Positions 55,940-64,000 of a DNA stretch of 64,000 nucleotides are shown here, piece after piece. Position numbers and translations under genes: made by a program. This DNA comes from Chryseobacterium binzhouense (GTDB taxonomy: Bacteria; Bacteroidota; Bacteroidia; Flavobacteriales; Weeksellaceae), in assembly GCF_007474545.1 (NCBI RefSeq), contig NZ_VKOG01000005.1:118124-182123 (forward strand), in the 5' to 3' direction. The notes beneath the pieces were generated by a model. The model saw only the letters and a list, made by a program, of their open reading frames with translations. It made no database searches and was not told the DNA's origin. Numbering within the stretch: the first letter of the stretch is position 1; each line of letters begins with the position of its first letter.

Positions 55940-56518
55940 TCATATAACTGTGTAGCCAATCGGTTTGAAAGAATAATTATTAGACATTTCTGCCGAACAG
56001 GCTGTCATTCCTATAATCAGATCCATTTCTGCCTCAATGATTATATAATCTCCTGCCCCACTTTTAGGAGGCAGCACACTTATTTTACCGCTTTCGCCAT
56101 CAACCGTTACATTCATAAAAACATTAAAACAGATAGGAATAGCATCCGGTTCAATGCCGTACGGTTTCAGCGCTTCACAAAGATTGCCAAAACAGCCACG
56201 GTGTGGATTTTCGTGTCCATAAATGATACGAAACGTATCTGCACTGCATGGAGTCAGCAAAAAATCATGACGACCTACTGTATCTTCCAGAATATTAAAC
56301 ATAATGTTACTCCTGTTTGAATAGAAAGGATCTCCTTTAGTAAGAAAGATAGTTTCTGCATAATCTATTGTTCTTCCAGACGACAGATATTCTTTGATAT
56401 CATTCAGATTAAAACAGATAAAGTCGGAAACCTGTTCTCCTTCTATATCTGTTATTTTAAGTTTTTCTCCTTTTTTAAGGATAAATGCCGTGCCGCTTCG
56501 TGGCGAAATTGTATTCAT
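55940..56518 (-). CDS. DUF1989 / urea carboxylase-associated family protein
   Basis: The 192-residue protein matches DUF1989: LKKGEKLKITDIEGEQVSDFI, NILEDTVGRHDFLLTPCSADTF, HRGCFGNLCEAL and the C-terminal MTACSAE. The His and Cys residues in these motifs are likely metal ligands. Relatives named urea carboxylase-associated proteins act as carboxyguanidine deiminase subunits in guanidine breakdown; whether this one does is inference. Its start overlaps the stop of the YcgG-like gene upstream as ATGA, so the two are coupled. It is the first chromosomal gene beyond attR. Confidence 0.83.
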   Translation of the reverse strand: MNTISPRSGTAFILKKGEKLKITDIEGEQVSDFICFNLNDIKEYLSSGRTIDYAETIFLTKGDPFYSNRSNIMFNILEDTVGRHDFLLTPCSADTFRIIYGHENPHRGCFGNLCEALKPYGIEPDAIPICFNVFMNVTVDGESGKISVLPPKSGAGDYIIIEAEMDLIIGMTACSAEMSNNYSFKPIGYTVI

Positions 56519-57204
56519 TGATTATTATATTTATATGGACATTCCCAGTTTTTGTCGTATCTCATACCGCTGTATTGATAGGCTTCAGAATCATCACCAA
56601 AATCATTAAGCATCGGATTAATAGTACCACTTAGCTCAACATCTCTCTTACGGACAATATTTTTCATCTTATCATATCTCTTTAATGATCTGAGCTTTTC
56701 AAACTGAGCATGAGGATTGAATACAATGGTCGGATACCGGAATCTTCTTGCTTCTCTGCTGCTTCCCGGGAAAAGACCTATGATAAAAAACGCCTCTTCT
56801 CCTAAACTGAAACTGAATTGCGGTGATGAAGGATCAGTATCTACCCGTCGGTCGTAAGGATACTTCAGTACATCAAGATCAGACAATGCCTGTAATCTGT
56901 TCCATAGTAAACGGTCAAAACTTTCTTCATTGATTGGGTGTGTTTCAGGAAAAATTACACAGACAGTATGAAAATCTTGTTGTGATGCTCTATATTCATC
57001 TATAAATTTATAAATAAAGTCCAAGATATCTTGATCATCTTTTGGACAAGCTAAATGACCTGCAACAAAAATGTGCATCTGATCTCTGTTGAGTGCAGCT
57101 TTGGCTGCCACACAAGGAAAAAGTGTATCATCTACAAATTCCTTGAAAGCATGGCGCACTTCCAGATCAAGGTCTGTATTTTGTGAATTTTTGGTTGGTG
57201 TCAT
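56515..57204 (-). CDS. YqcI/YcgG (GntA-like) family protein
   Basis: From ATG 57204 (MTPTKNSQNTDLDLEVRHAF) the protein has 229 residues; an alternative ATG at 57225 would add seven. It shows the family parts FPCVAAKAALNRDQ, FDRLLWNRLQAL and PTIVFNPHAQFEKLR. Members include GntA, a heme-dependent N-hydroxylase acting on a guanidine compound in guanitoxin synthesis. The coupled DUF1989 gene supports a link to guanidine-type nitrogen chemistry, but the substrate is not known. Confidence 0.82.
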   Translation of the reverse strand: MTPTKNSQNTDLDLEVRHAFKEFVDDTLFPCVAAKAALNRDQMHIFVAGHLACPKDDQDILDFIYKFIDEYRASQQDFHTVCVIFPETHPINEESFDRLLWNRLQALSDLDVLKYPYDRRVDTDPSSPQFSFSLGEEAFFIIGLFPGSSREARRFRYPTIVFNPHAQFEKLRSLKRYDKMKNIVRKRDVELSGTINPMLNDFGDDSEAYQYSGMRYDKNWECPYKYNNQ

Positions 57205-57386
57205 ACTCTTAAATACGCAAAGCATGTGCCACCAAAGCCTATACTACATTCAAAATCAAATTACTGCATACCACATCTAATTTAAAAAAACATTATAAAG
57301 TACTACTATTATTGAAGTTAGCTCAGTATCAAAAATAATTAATAATAAAGTGCTTTTGCCAATTTTAAAGAATTAACATCCATAAT

Positions 57387-57421
57387 AAAAAAACTACGGT
57401 GTTTAATCATCAACACCGTAG
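57387..57421 (-). terminator. Terminator of the GMC oxidoreductase operon
   Basis: A perfect 10-bp stem (CTACGGTGTT / AACACCGTAG) with an 8-nt loop is followed by T7 on the minus strand, 20 bp after the stop of the last gene of the operon. Confidence 0.87.
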
Positions 57422-57441
57422 AATTATTATTAAAATTAAAA

Positions 57442-58995
57442 TTAAGGTTTATGATACGGACATCCTGCAGGAGGACTTACAGTACGCTCCGCATTAGAAG
57501 CAGGTGTTGTCATACTCATTCCGGAAGGAGCATTGAAAAACTGCTCTTCAATAATTTTTCTCTGATCTGCAGGAATGTCTTCAATCTTACGAAGCGTATT
57601 CACCTGAATGTGGGGCCAGCTTGTAGTACCACCATCATTTCCGAAATCAAATTCAAAAAAGATAATCTGCTCATATTGCAGCTGAAGGATTTCTTTTCCA
57701 TCTTCTATCACCGTTTCTATCCACATTCTGAAATCTACTTCAACAGTAGGAACAAATCGGTTAACAAAAGGAACATTTAAAATTCCTCCCTGCGCTCCGG
57801 TTTTCATTTTTGACGACATCTGAATCAGAACATAATTGGCAACATTCTGTCCGCTTAATGTATCTCTTAATCGCATATCGGGTCTTACACAATAAGGATA
57901 AAGATCATTCGCTAGAATTCTTTGAGTATATATTTTATTTGAACCGGGATCGTTTTCGTCAGTTAATGTCTCATGAACCCAAGCCGGAGCGGGCTGATCG
58001 AGATTGATCGGGTTGGCCACACTTGCACCGGCTCCGCCCATTGTTGGTGAAATCGCAAGATGATCCGGCTGCCATGTTGCATCACCGTAAGGAAATTGCG
58101 GAGCACCACTGATTAAATAATTTGATCCGCTCGGTGCAATATCTCCCAATAAGGTAATCGTGCTTCCGTGAGGAATAACGCCACTTCTTGAAATCGAATA
58201 ATCCGGAATAAAATAAGGACCGGTAATGCCGTCTCCCGGCTTTATTTCCTGCGCAGGAATAATTTCAAAATATTCCTGACCTTCTTTTAATTCACTTAAA
58301 AGAATATAGCTCACATTTCCAAAGTCATCTTTTACCTGAACCAATGGTTCATTTCTGTATTCCCCTTTGTAACCGTATTTCTGATAATCTTCCTGCGAAA
58401 AGGCGTGAATTCCGCGGTCTTTTTCAATGGTTTCTTTGGTTGCCGCATAATTGTATACATCACTCAGCCAAAGATACATTCCGTTTTCTTCGTGAATCCC
58501 TGCGTATTCCAGATCAGGTTTTCCTTCAACTTTATTTACGCTTTTAATGGTCTGATCGTATTTTACCGCACCACAGAACAATTCACTCGCACCGCCACGG
58601 TTACGAACACCGCCCGGAACGATTTCGAAAGTTAATTTTTCAATATATTCTTCCGTATCAAAGCTGAATTTTCCCGGAATTCTATTTTGATCAGTTCCCG
58701 GAGAAGGCATAATCGTCGTATGAATTCCGCTTCCTAATGATGGTCTTTTAATGTTTTGATTGTAATTGGCATTGTAACTTACCCAAGTTCCTTCCAGAGC
58801 TGCTAAAATTCCATAATCAACATTATTGGCGATTTCAGCTAAATTTTCTTCTCTAAATGGTCTTACTGGATCATCAATCAAAAGTTTGGAATACCCATCC
58901 ATAAGCGTTGCCAAATAGCCTTTTGTACTTTCTGCTGAGGTTCTTAAGAGTTGACCGTCGTGTTGTTCCAGTCCGTCTTTTTTTCTTTTTAACAT
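57442..58995 (-). CDS. Conserved 517-residue protein, heme-binding candidate
   Basis: I do not have a firm family name. The protein is beta-rich, with ILAALEGTWVSYNANYN near residue 65 and TFEIVPGGVRNRGG near 127, reminiscent of calycin/FABP-like barrels, perhaps two copies (a second beginning near 385). The C-terminus ends AGCPYHKP, with a Cys-Pro pair like heme-regulatory motifs. There is no signal peptide. It is the last gene of a four-gene redox operon, 27 bp after the ferritin-like gene, which supports a cofactor-binding or peroxide-handling role by context only. Confidence 0.6.
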   Translation of the reverse strand: MLKRKKDGLEQHDGQLLRTSAESTKGYLATLMDGYSKLLIDDPVRPFREENLAEIANNVDYGILAALEGTWVSYNANYNQNIKRPSLGSGIHTTIMPSPGTDQNRIPGKFSFDTEEYIEKLTFEIVPGGVRNRGGASELFCGAVKYDQTIKSVNKVEGKPDLEYAGIHEENGMYLWLSDVYNYAATKETIEKDRGIHAFSQEDYQKYGYKGEYRNEPLVQVKDDFGNVSYILLSELKEGQEYFEIIPAQEIKPGDGITGPYFIPDYSISRSGVIPHGSTITLLGDIAPSGSNYLISGAPQFPYGDATWQPDHLAISPTMGGAGASVANPINLDQPAPAWVHETLTDENDPGSNKIYTQRILANDLYPYCVRPDMRLRDTLSGQNVANYVLIQMSSKMKTGAQGGILNVPFVNRFVPTVEVDFRMWIETVIEDGKEILQLQYEQIIFFEFDFGNDGGTTSWPHIQVNTLRKIEDIPADQRKIIEEQFFNAPSGMSMTTPASNAERTVSPPAGCPYHKP

Positions 58996-59022
58996 GATAT
59001 ATTAGTTTTTTTGGTTGATTAA

Positions 59023-60507
59023 TTATAAAGGAAATTCAAAAGTAGGTCCCGCATTATACTGCGAATCCAATGGCTGACTCATCAATCCGATTGCCTGCTC
59101 TTTCAAACCGTACATGTACATGACGGATTTCGCCAGTTCTTCGGGATTTCCTTCTACAGCTGCCTGAATAGCATCCAACAATTTCTTGTAGGTTTCATTA
59201 AATGCTTTTCCCTGCTGAAATAACTGCGGATTCGATTGATAATCTGCCATTTTTGGATTTGGCTTCATAGGATATGCTTCGTTCCAGTCGACAGGAAGCG
59301 GTTTTCCGACAGGCGGCGTTGTTACCGACATCATTCCGTTTTCATCGGTGAAAGGCGTGTAATCTCCTTCCAAATAAAAATGCTCATGGAAAATTTCCTT
59401 AAATCTGAAATAATGCGCCAATTCTGCCCCTTCTTCAAACTGTGATGCATCTACATCAAAAATAGAATCATCGGCACCTTCTCCCTGTCCTTTAATTTCC
59501 TGAAAAACAAGAATTACCCCTTCTAAAGCTTCTACGGGATGTAGTTTTCCGCCACTTCCGTAATATTGTTCGGGACGAATCTGTTTGGCAGGATCTCCTG
59601 TAAAAATTCCGCCTTTATTTAATTCTTCAAAAGTCTGAGGCAATTTTCCGTTGGCTTTATAATAAGCAACAATCTGAAAAACAACAATGTAAAAGAATAA
59701 AACATCATAATATTCTCCTATGGTATGAACATTCTGCATCATAAAATCTTTCATATTCTCCAGTGTCCACAGATTATTTTCCTGAACTGCACTTCTTGAA
59801 AGTAAAGCATTCGGTTCTGCATCATAATCATATTTCGGAGCTTTTACCAAAGGATTACTTGGACTTTCAATGGCAATAAAAGTTGCAATACTGTTTGAAG
59901 AAAATGTTTCCAGACCTACATAGAAATCTACATTCATTGGCAATTTCATCGGATAAGTCGGGTAATTTTCGGGTCTGTTCACCGAAGGCTGAATGCTTAC
60001 TGCGTTCATCACGTTGCAAACCATAATCATGTGAAGCATTTCTTCTACCGCAACACTTCTGATAATCTGTGATGCCAAAACGTTGGTACCGTCTTTAATA
60101 GAGTACAAAGCCGTTAAATACGGAGGAATGGTGGAATGTTCTATTAAAATTGCAGTCTGCAAAAGATCCTGTAAAATAGGAATATAATCTAATTCTGTTA
60201 ATCCTTTTTTAACTTCAAAAGATGTTTTTGAAAGTTCTGCCACAGGAAACATTTCAGAGATTTCGCCGTTAAACTGAGACTGCAGATATTCGTTAAATTC
60301 TTCAATCTGGTTATTCAGCAAAAGATTGGTTAATGTTTTACTGTGATATTTCAGACCTTCGATCCAGTTTTCTTTATTGATGCTTGAATCAAATAATAAC
60401 GACTGTAAAGAAATTGCTTCTGCAACGATGGTATTTTTAGCTAAAGAACTTCTCAGAAGATTATTATTTTCCTGAGGTTCTGATTTATTGATAAGTCTTT
60501 GTCTCAT
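59023..60507 (-). CDS. Ferritin-like (iminophenyl-pyruvate dimer synthase-type) protein
   Basis: The 494-residue protein has a ferritin-like di-iron domain near residues 105-330: LQTAILIEHSTIPPYLTALYSIKD with Glu123, and VAVEEMLHMIMVCN with Glu155/156 and His159. This matches the VioB/RebD-linked ferritin-like domain family, whose members couple or oxidise amino-acid-derived imines. The N-terminal 100 residues and the C-terminal part are specific to this group. It lies 5 bp after the GMC oxidoreductase gene. Confidence 0.78.
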   Translation of the reverse strand: MRQRLINKSEPQENNNLLRSSLAKNTIVAEAISLQSLLFDSSINKENWIEGLKYHSKTLTNLLLNNQIEEFNEYLQSQFNGEISEMFPVAELSKTSFEVKKGLTELDYIPILQDLLQTAILIEHSTIPPYLTALYSIKDGTNVLASQIIRSVAVEEMLHMIMVCNVMNAVSIQPSVNRPENYPTYPMKLPMNVDFYVGLETFSSNSIATFIAIESPSNPLVKAPKYDYDAEPNALLSRSAVQENNLWTLENMKDFMMQNVHTIGEYYDVLFFYIVVFQIVAYYKANGKLPQTFEELNKGGIFTGDPAKQIRPEQYYGSGGKLHPVEALEGVILVFQEIKGQGEGADDSIFDVDASQFEEGAELAHYFRFKEIFHEHFYLEGDYTPFTDENGMMSVTTPPVGKPLPVDWNEAYPMKPNPKMADYQSNPQLFQQGKAFNETYKKLLDAIQAAVEGNPEELAKSVMYMYGLKEQAIGLMSQPLDSQYNAGPTFEFPL

Positions 60508-60512
60508 TTTTT

Positions 60513-62576
60513 TTATTTTAAAATTGTTTCCAGATCTTTCAAAATAGATTCTACGGAACGGATGGTAAATGCGGATAAAGTAAGTGTAGGATTAGAAGTT
60601 CCTAAAGTGGTCATATTTCCTGCTCCTACAATGTATAAATTCGGATGATCCCAGGATTTGCAATAACTGTTGGTTACAGAATCATCGGGATTATCTCCCA
60701 TTCTGTGAGTTCCTACAATATGCCCTGCTCCGTTGTAAGAATATCTTACACCGTCATAGACAAAAGTATTGTTGTCTGTTGCGTTATATTGAGTAAAATC
60801 CTGAATACCCAATCTTTCAAACATCTGATCTGAAGCCTGTTTTGCCTGCTGCATTGCTTTCATTTCGTATTCCGTCAGTTCATAATTAATCACGGGATGC
60901 GGAATTCCCAATACATCCAAATACTGATCGTTGATGGTTACTCTGTTATTCGGATTCGGAAGCTGTTCGATCTCAAAATGGAAAAGCACCTGTCTGGAAA
61001 GTCTGTACGTTAAAGCATGTTTCAGATCTTCCCCGAAAAGTCCTTCATTTAAGAATTCTGAAAGGTCTGATCCGGGAGAAAAAGCGGGCCAGCTCCATCC
61101 CCAATTATCGAGAGGAGAAATCCACGCAGAAAATTCGCTTCTGAAATTTCCGTCACGGAAAGACGAAATATTGGTGGTAGAACCAGGACCTCGGTAAGAA
61201 TAAACAGGATCCGGAAATAATCCCCAAGTCAGCATTACCATATGATCCATCAGGTTTCTTCCTACCTGATCGCTTCTGTTGGCTGCCGTTTTCTCAACTT
61301 TCTGTCCGTTTTCCCAAACAGTATATTTTGAATTTAAAAGAATTTTAGGATTTTCAAAAGCGTTTGCAGCAAGAATGACAATGGAATTTTTAGTATCAAT
61401 CACTTCTTCCACAAAATTTGTTTTTTCCCTTGAAATGTATCTTCGGATGTGAACTTTAGAGATTTTTTCCTGATCTTCCACATCTACACTCAATTTATAA
61501 ACAACACTCTGCGCCTGAATCTGGATATTGTGGTTTCTCTGAAGATTCTGGTTTTTATTGACTTTATACAAAGCTTTTTTGAGTGTTTTCAAGGCGTTAT
61601 ATTTTGCCTGAACCGGACAAATAGGAACACATGATGCATTTCCTTCGCAACGTTCTCCCTGATAAGGATTCCAGACTGATCCTAAAGCTTTGTACTCCTC
61701 ATTTTCGATATTACTTAATGATAATTGATATCCTGATTCTGAAGCTTCCGCCTTAATTAATTTAGAGGTTCCGTAAGCAATATTCGGAGTAGAATTTCTT
61801 CCCTGCGGTGACGGAACCATCGTTAACGGAATTTCTTCTGAATTTACCTGAACTGAAGTTCCCGCCAATCCTTTTATAATCTGATGGTCCATGTAACTCT
61901 GCGGAATTTCTTCCATCGGAAACACATAATCTTTGCCGTAATACTCTTCCATATTTTCATTGATAGGATATTGCTGTGCTGCCACATTTCCGGAAACACC
62001 GATCTCAAATTCGGCCATTTCGTAATAAGGCTTCAGGGTATCATAATCAATCGGCCAATCCATGGCTCTGCCGTATTTTTCTTTCAGTCTGAAATCATTC
62101 GGAAGCATTCTGGGTGTGGTTCCGAGCCAGTGAAGCGTTGTTCCGCCTCCTACACGAATGGCATCACTCGCAAAAGGCATCGGACCAAACTGTACCAAAT
62201 ATCCTTTCTTATCCGGAAAAGGCTGAACAATTGGCTGCATATCCAGAACATTCGGAGAAGGCGCCTGTTTCAGATCCGGATACGGTGAATTCGGAACTTT
62301 GGCTTCTTCCATGTAGAACTTACGGATATAATCGTTGTAAGTAACCATTGATGTTGCAGAATCCAACTCTATTCCGGCTTCCAATCCGGCTTCATACATT
62401 AAGATTGATAGTTCTTTGTAGGTTTTTGAGTCGTCCGTTTCAGTACGGTGAACCATTTTTTTTGCATCTGTATCAAAAACATGGTCTGTTAAAAGTTTAG
62501 CAATCAAAGAACCGGCAATTCCTGTTCCTACGATGATTACATCTTTTTTTTGCGGTGTTTTTTCTGTATGATTCAT
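60513..62576 (-). CDS. GMC-family FAD oxidoreductase
   Basis: From ATG 62576 (MNHTEKTPQKKDVIIVGTGI) the protein has 687 residues. The FAD-binding loop is VGTGIAGSL at 17-25; GGGTTLHWLGTTPRM, CVPICPVQAKYNAL and the C-terminal HIVGTHRMGDNP and LGTSNPTLTLSAFTIR are typical of large GMC dehydrogenases acting on sugars or alcohols. The CEGNASCVPICP cysteines are notable. I prefer this start to the upstream one because it overlaps the preceding stop as ATGA. No signal peptide is evident; its export, if any, may depend on the small subunit. Confidence 0.87.
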   Translation of the reverse strand: MNHTEKTPQKKDVIIVGTGIAGSLIAKLLTDHVFDTDAKKMVHRTETDDSKTYKELSILMYEAGLEAGIELDSATSMVTYNDYIRKFYMEEAKVPNSPYPDLKQAPSPNVLDMQPIVQPFPDKKGYLVQFGPMPFASDAIRVGGGTTLHWLGTTPRMLPNDFRLKEKYGRAMDWPIDYDTLKPYYEMAEFEIGVSGNVAAQQYPINENMEEYYGKDYVFPMEEIPQSYMDHQIIKGLAGTSVQVNSEEIPLTMVPSPQGRNSTPNIAYGTSKLIKAEASESGYQLSLSNIENEEYKALGSVWNPYQGERCEGNASCVPICPVQAKYNALKTLKKALYKVNKNQNLQRNHNIQIQAQSVVYKLSVDVEDQEKISKVHIRRYISREKTNFVEEVIDTKNSIVILAANAFENPKILLNSKYTVWENGQKVEKTAANRSDQVGRNLMDHMVMLTWGLFPDPVYSYRGPGSTTNISSFRDGNFRSEFSAWISPLDNWGWSWPAFSPGSDLSEFLNEGLFGEDLKHALTYRLSRQVLFHFEIEQLPNPNNRVTINDQYLDVLGIPHPVINYELTEYEMKAMQQAKQASDQMFERLGIQDFTQYNATDNNTFVYDGVRYSYNGAGHIVGTHRMGDNPDDSVTNSYCKSWDHPNLYIVGAGNMTTLGTSNPTLTLSAFTIRSVESILKDLETILK

Positions 62577-63052
62577 GAGTTGCTGTTTACAGGTTTTGTT
62601 TCCCAAGATTTAAAGCCCGGCTGTTTTGCTCCCGGCGGATGCGCATGCATTACCGTCCACACAAGACCTTCTTTATAAGATCTGTCGTTTACATAAGCAC
62701 CTTCCCAGGTTCCCAGATACCAAAGCGTGATAACACTCTGAGCAATGCCCTGAGTTGCAGGATTGGCAATAATTTCAGCTTTAATCGTGCTTTTCAGCTG
62801 TTCCTTGTTCTCAGAATTTTCAAGAACATTTTTAGAAACATTCAGAAATTCGATAAAAGTTGCCGTTTCAATCTGGCTGAGAATGTACTGGTAATAAATC
62901 TCGGTTAAGCCTGTAGATTGCAGTTCGTTCACGGAAAATCCTGTGAGGGATTCTGAAATCGCTATGAACACGTCGTAATAATAATCATCGACGTTGAGGA
63001 TTTTGTTGATAATCATTTTTGTAAAATTTGGTGTTAATAAACCTGTCTTCAT
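62573..63052 (-). CDS. Small subunit of a sugar/alcohol dehydrogenase (sorbitol or gluconate dehydrogenase small-subunit-like)
   Basis: The 159-residue protein is helical and ends in WYLGTWEGAYVNDRSYKEGLVWTVMHAHPPG, the pattern of small subunits that accompany GMC dehydrogenases (FAD-SLDH or gluconate 2-dehydrogenase subunit 3 type). It has no clear Tat signal; starts at 63052 or at an internal Met (63016) are both possible. The 4-base overlap with the GMC gene shows they are made together. The promoter lies about 125 bp upstream. Confidence 0.72.
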   Translation of the reverse strand: MKTGLLTPNFTKMIINKILNVDDYYYDVFIAISESLTGFSVNELQSTGLTEIYYQYILSQIETATFIEFLNVSKNVLENSENKEQLKSTIKAEIIANPATQGIAQSVITLWYLGTWEGAYVNDRSYKEGLVWTVMHAHPPGAKQPGFKSWETKPVNSNS

Positions 63053-63111
63053 GTAATAAAGAAGACATTTCTAAGCTCGAAATAAGGACTGTTTGATGGT
63101 ATCAGTATTGA

Positions 63112-63156
63112 TTAGGCGGTTTCATAGACTCTCTGAACGGTTTTAAAGTTGTACAT
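63112..63156 (-). other. 14-codon upstream ORF in the operon leader
   Basis: Between the promoter and the first gene the leader contains ATG TAC AAC, giving MYNFKTVQRVYETA and a stop. It may be a leader peptide or a chance ORF; there is no ribosome-stalling codon run or terminator-antiterminator pair that I can see. Confidence 0.3.
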
Positions 63157-63349
63157 AGTTATTAGTTTTTATCCTTTCAAATATAAGACTTTATCATTGT
63201 GATTTATTCAGGGATTTTACGATAATTGAGCATTTAAAGCATATTTATAATTATTATAAAAAATAATATTCCAACTACAATCTATTCATTTATTCTAATA
63301 ATAATTATTCAAAATTTAAAATAATTACTTTTCTATTACAATTAATATA
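63157..63349. other. Promoter-containing, otherwise gene-free spacer
   Basis: AT-rich spacer between the adhesin gene and the redox operon. It contains the operon's -7 box at 63178-63185 and a chance-looking TTACGATAAT at 63217-63226 that shares its first ten bases with the island palindrome but lacks the CCGTAA half. No ORF. Confidence 0.5.
63178..63185 (-). promoter_or_regulatory. -7 box of the GMC oxidoreductase operon
   Basis: TATATTTG on the minus strand fits TAnnTTTG. The predicted leader before the first gene is about 120 nt. No good -33 box was found. Confidence 0.5.
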
Positions 63350-63383
63350 AAAAAATAACAGCAGTAATCATATTACTGCTGTT
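63350..63383 (-). terminator. Terminator of the T9SS-sorted protein gene
   Basis: A perfect 12-bp stem (AACAGCAGTAAT / ATTACTGCTGTT) with a CAT loop is followed by a T-rich run on the minus strand, 21 bp after the stop codon. Confidence 0.88.
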
Positions 63384-63404
63384 ATTATCTAAATGAACAT
63401 TAAT

Positions 63405-64000
63405 TTACTTTTTGATAAACTTAAATGTCTGAGTATTATCTTGTGTGAAAACCTGAATGAGATATACTCCCTGTACTAAAGAATGAACATCAATACTTCT
63501 TTCACCTTTTTGGAAAGCTTTCTCCGTAATCTTTCTTCCCTCACCCGAGAAAATTACTACTTTGATTATTTTTTCCTCACCACTGAAGTTAAGAACTTCT
63601 CTAACTGGATTAGGATAAATCTGCATTGATGAATTAGACTTTATTATATTACCAACACTTAAACTTGCGTTATAAGCGAGTACAGCTAATGAAGCCGTTG
63701 ATTCGCAACCACCGGAAGTTTGTGTAGCGTAATAGGTTGTATTATTTACAATCAGAGTTGTCATTGGTAAACTACCTGTATGATTTGCAGCATCAGCAGC
63801 AGAAGCATACCATTTGATACCTTGTCCGTTCACAACTAAAGCACTTAAAGTATCACCAGCGTTGAAACTTTGAACAGCAGCTCCAGTTGGAGCTCCAACA
63901 GCAGCCGATTGCGTAATAGTTACCGTTCTTGTTGTTGTACAAGAATTAGCATCCGTTACCGTAACGGTATAAGTTCCTGCTGAAAGTCCTGTTGCTGTTG
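63405..64000 (-). CDS. T9SS type A sorted cell-surface protein with SprB-like repeat, 5' end cut by window
   Basis: The visible 197 C-terminal residues begin with a SprB-repeat-like segment (GLSAGTYTVTVTDANSCTTT), then an Ig-like region with GIKWYASAADAANHTG and TTYYATQTSGGCES. The end is a type A T9SS sorting domain: MQIYPNPVREVLNFSGEEKI, then GVYLIQVFTQDNTQTFKFIKK. The protein should be exported by the Sec system, then across the outer membrane by T9SS, and fixed at the surface. The frame is open to the window edge, so the protein is larger. Confidence 0.88.
   Translation of the reverse strand, partial: TATGLSAGTYTVTVTDANSCTTTRTVTITQSAAVGAPTGAAVQSFNAGDTLSALVVNGQGIKWYASAADAANHTGSLPMTTLIVNNTTYYATQTSGGCESTASLAVLAYNASLSVGNIIKSNSSMQIYPNPVREVLNFSGEEKIIKVVIFSGEGRKITEKAFQKGERSIDVHSLVQGVYLIQVFTQDNTQTFKFIKK

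Noticed and set aside
61884-62288. 134-codon plus-strand frame inside the GMC oxidoreductase gene
   Set aside because: Antisense to a well-supported enzyme gene; no promoter or family motif.
63217-63226. TTACGATAAT near the redox operon promoter, like the island palindrome
   Set aside because: It lacks the CCGTAA half-site and the spacing to the -7 box is 31 nt, not 21.

Overview
The window looks like the chromosome of a low-GC flavobacterium, most likely Chryseobacterium or a close relative in the Weeksellaceae. This is inferred from gene content: type IX secretion (PorQ and a C-terminal T9SS sorting domain), a GLPGLI protein, a TamL outer-membrane protein and Bacteroidota-type promoters (TTG/TTTG, 18-21 nt, TAnnTTTG).

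Positions 1-36,850 are mostly core genes in short operons: a DUF4286 gene (cut by the window edge), gyrA, a TPR protein, ribF, atpD-atpC, a lone FecCD permease with a TlpA-like lipoprotein, a flavin/2Fe-2S reductase with a SanA-like protein, tamL divergent from an rRNA methyltransferase, an envelope-stress-like trio (YtxH, holin-X, unknown), cmk-porQ, pyrH-frr, a Nudix-fold regulator, an SDR, a GLPGLI protein, a beta-lactamase-fold hydrolase followed by a broken M23 peptidase gene, an MFS-DsbA-nucleosidase operon, BI-1, an acyl-CoA reductase divergent from a ferredoxin, serC-serA-DUF1015, and an M28 peptidase. Many units end in clear hairpin terminators.

Positions 37,007-55,903 form an integrated island of about 18.8 kb. 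It sits at the 3' end of a tRNA-Ser(UGA) gene and is bounded by 76-bp direct repeats that copy the tRNA end and its terminator. A tyrosine integrase of Bacteroidota type lies just inside the tRNA end but is frameshifted. The cargo looks like a defence island: two tandem DUF262 proteins (one with a DUF1524-like nuclease end), a SLATT membrane protein, a 42-codon CxxC microgene with its own promoter and terminator, an AAA_13-like ATPase with a 5' frameshift, DUF2188, an unknown 301-aa protein, a DUF6236 plus HEPN-motif pair, an unknown 300-aa protein, and a cysteine desulfurase overlapping a GHKL ATPase. No relaxase or conjugation gene is visible. Several island operons share one unusual promoter layout: a palindrome TTACGG-N4-CCGTAA exactly 21 nt upstream of a -7-like box. 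This suggests common regulation of otherwise unrelated modules.

Positions 55,904-64,000 return to chromosomal genes, all on the minus strand: a coupled pair of a YqcI/YcgG (GntA-like) protein and a DUF1989 protein; a four-gene redox operon (small dehydrogenase subunit, GMC oxidoreductase, ferritin-like protein, 517-aa protein ending in a Cys-Pro motif); and the C-terminal part of a large T9SS-secreted SprB-repeat-like protein that runs off the window.

All functional calls come from reading motifs and remembered families. No database search was run.
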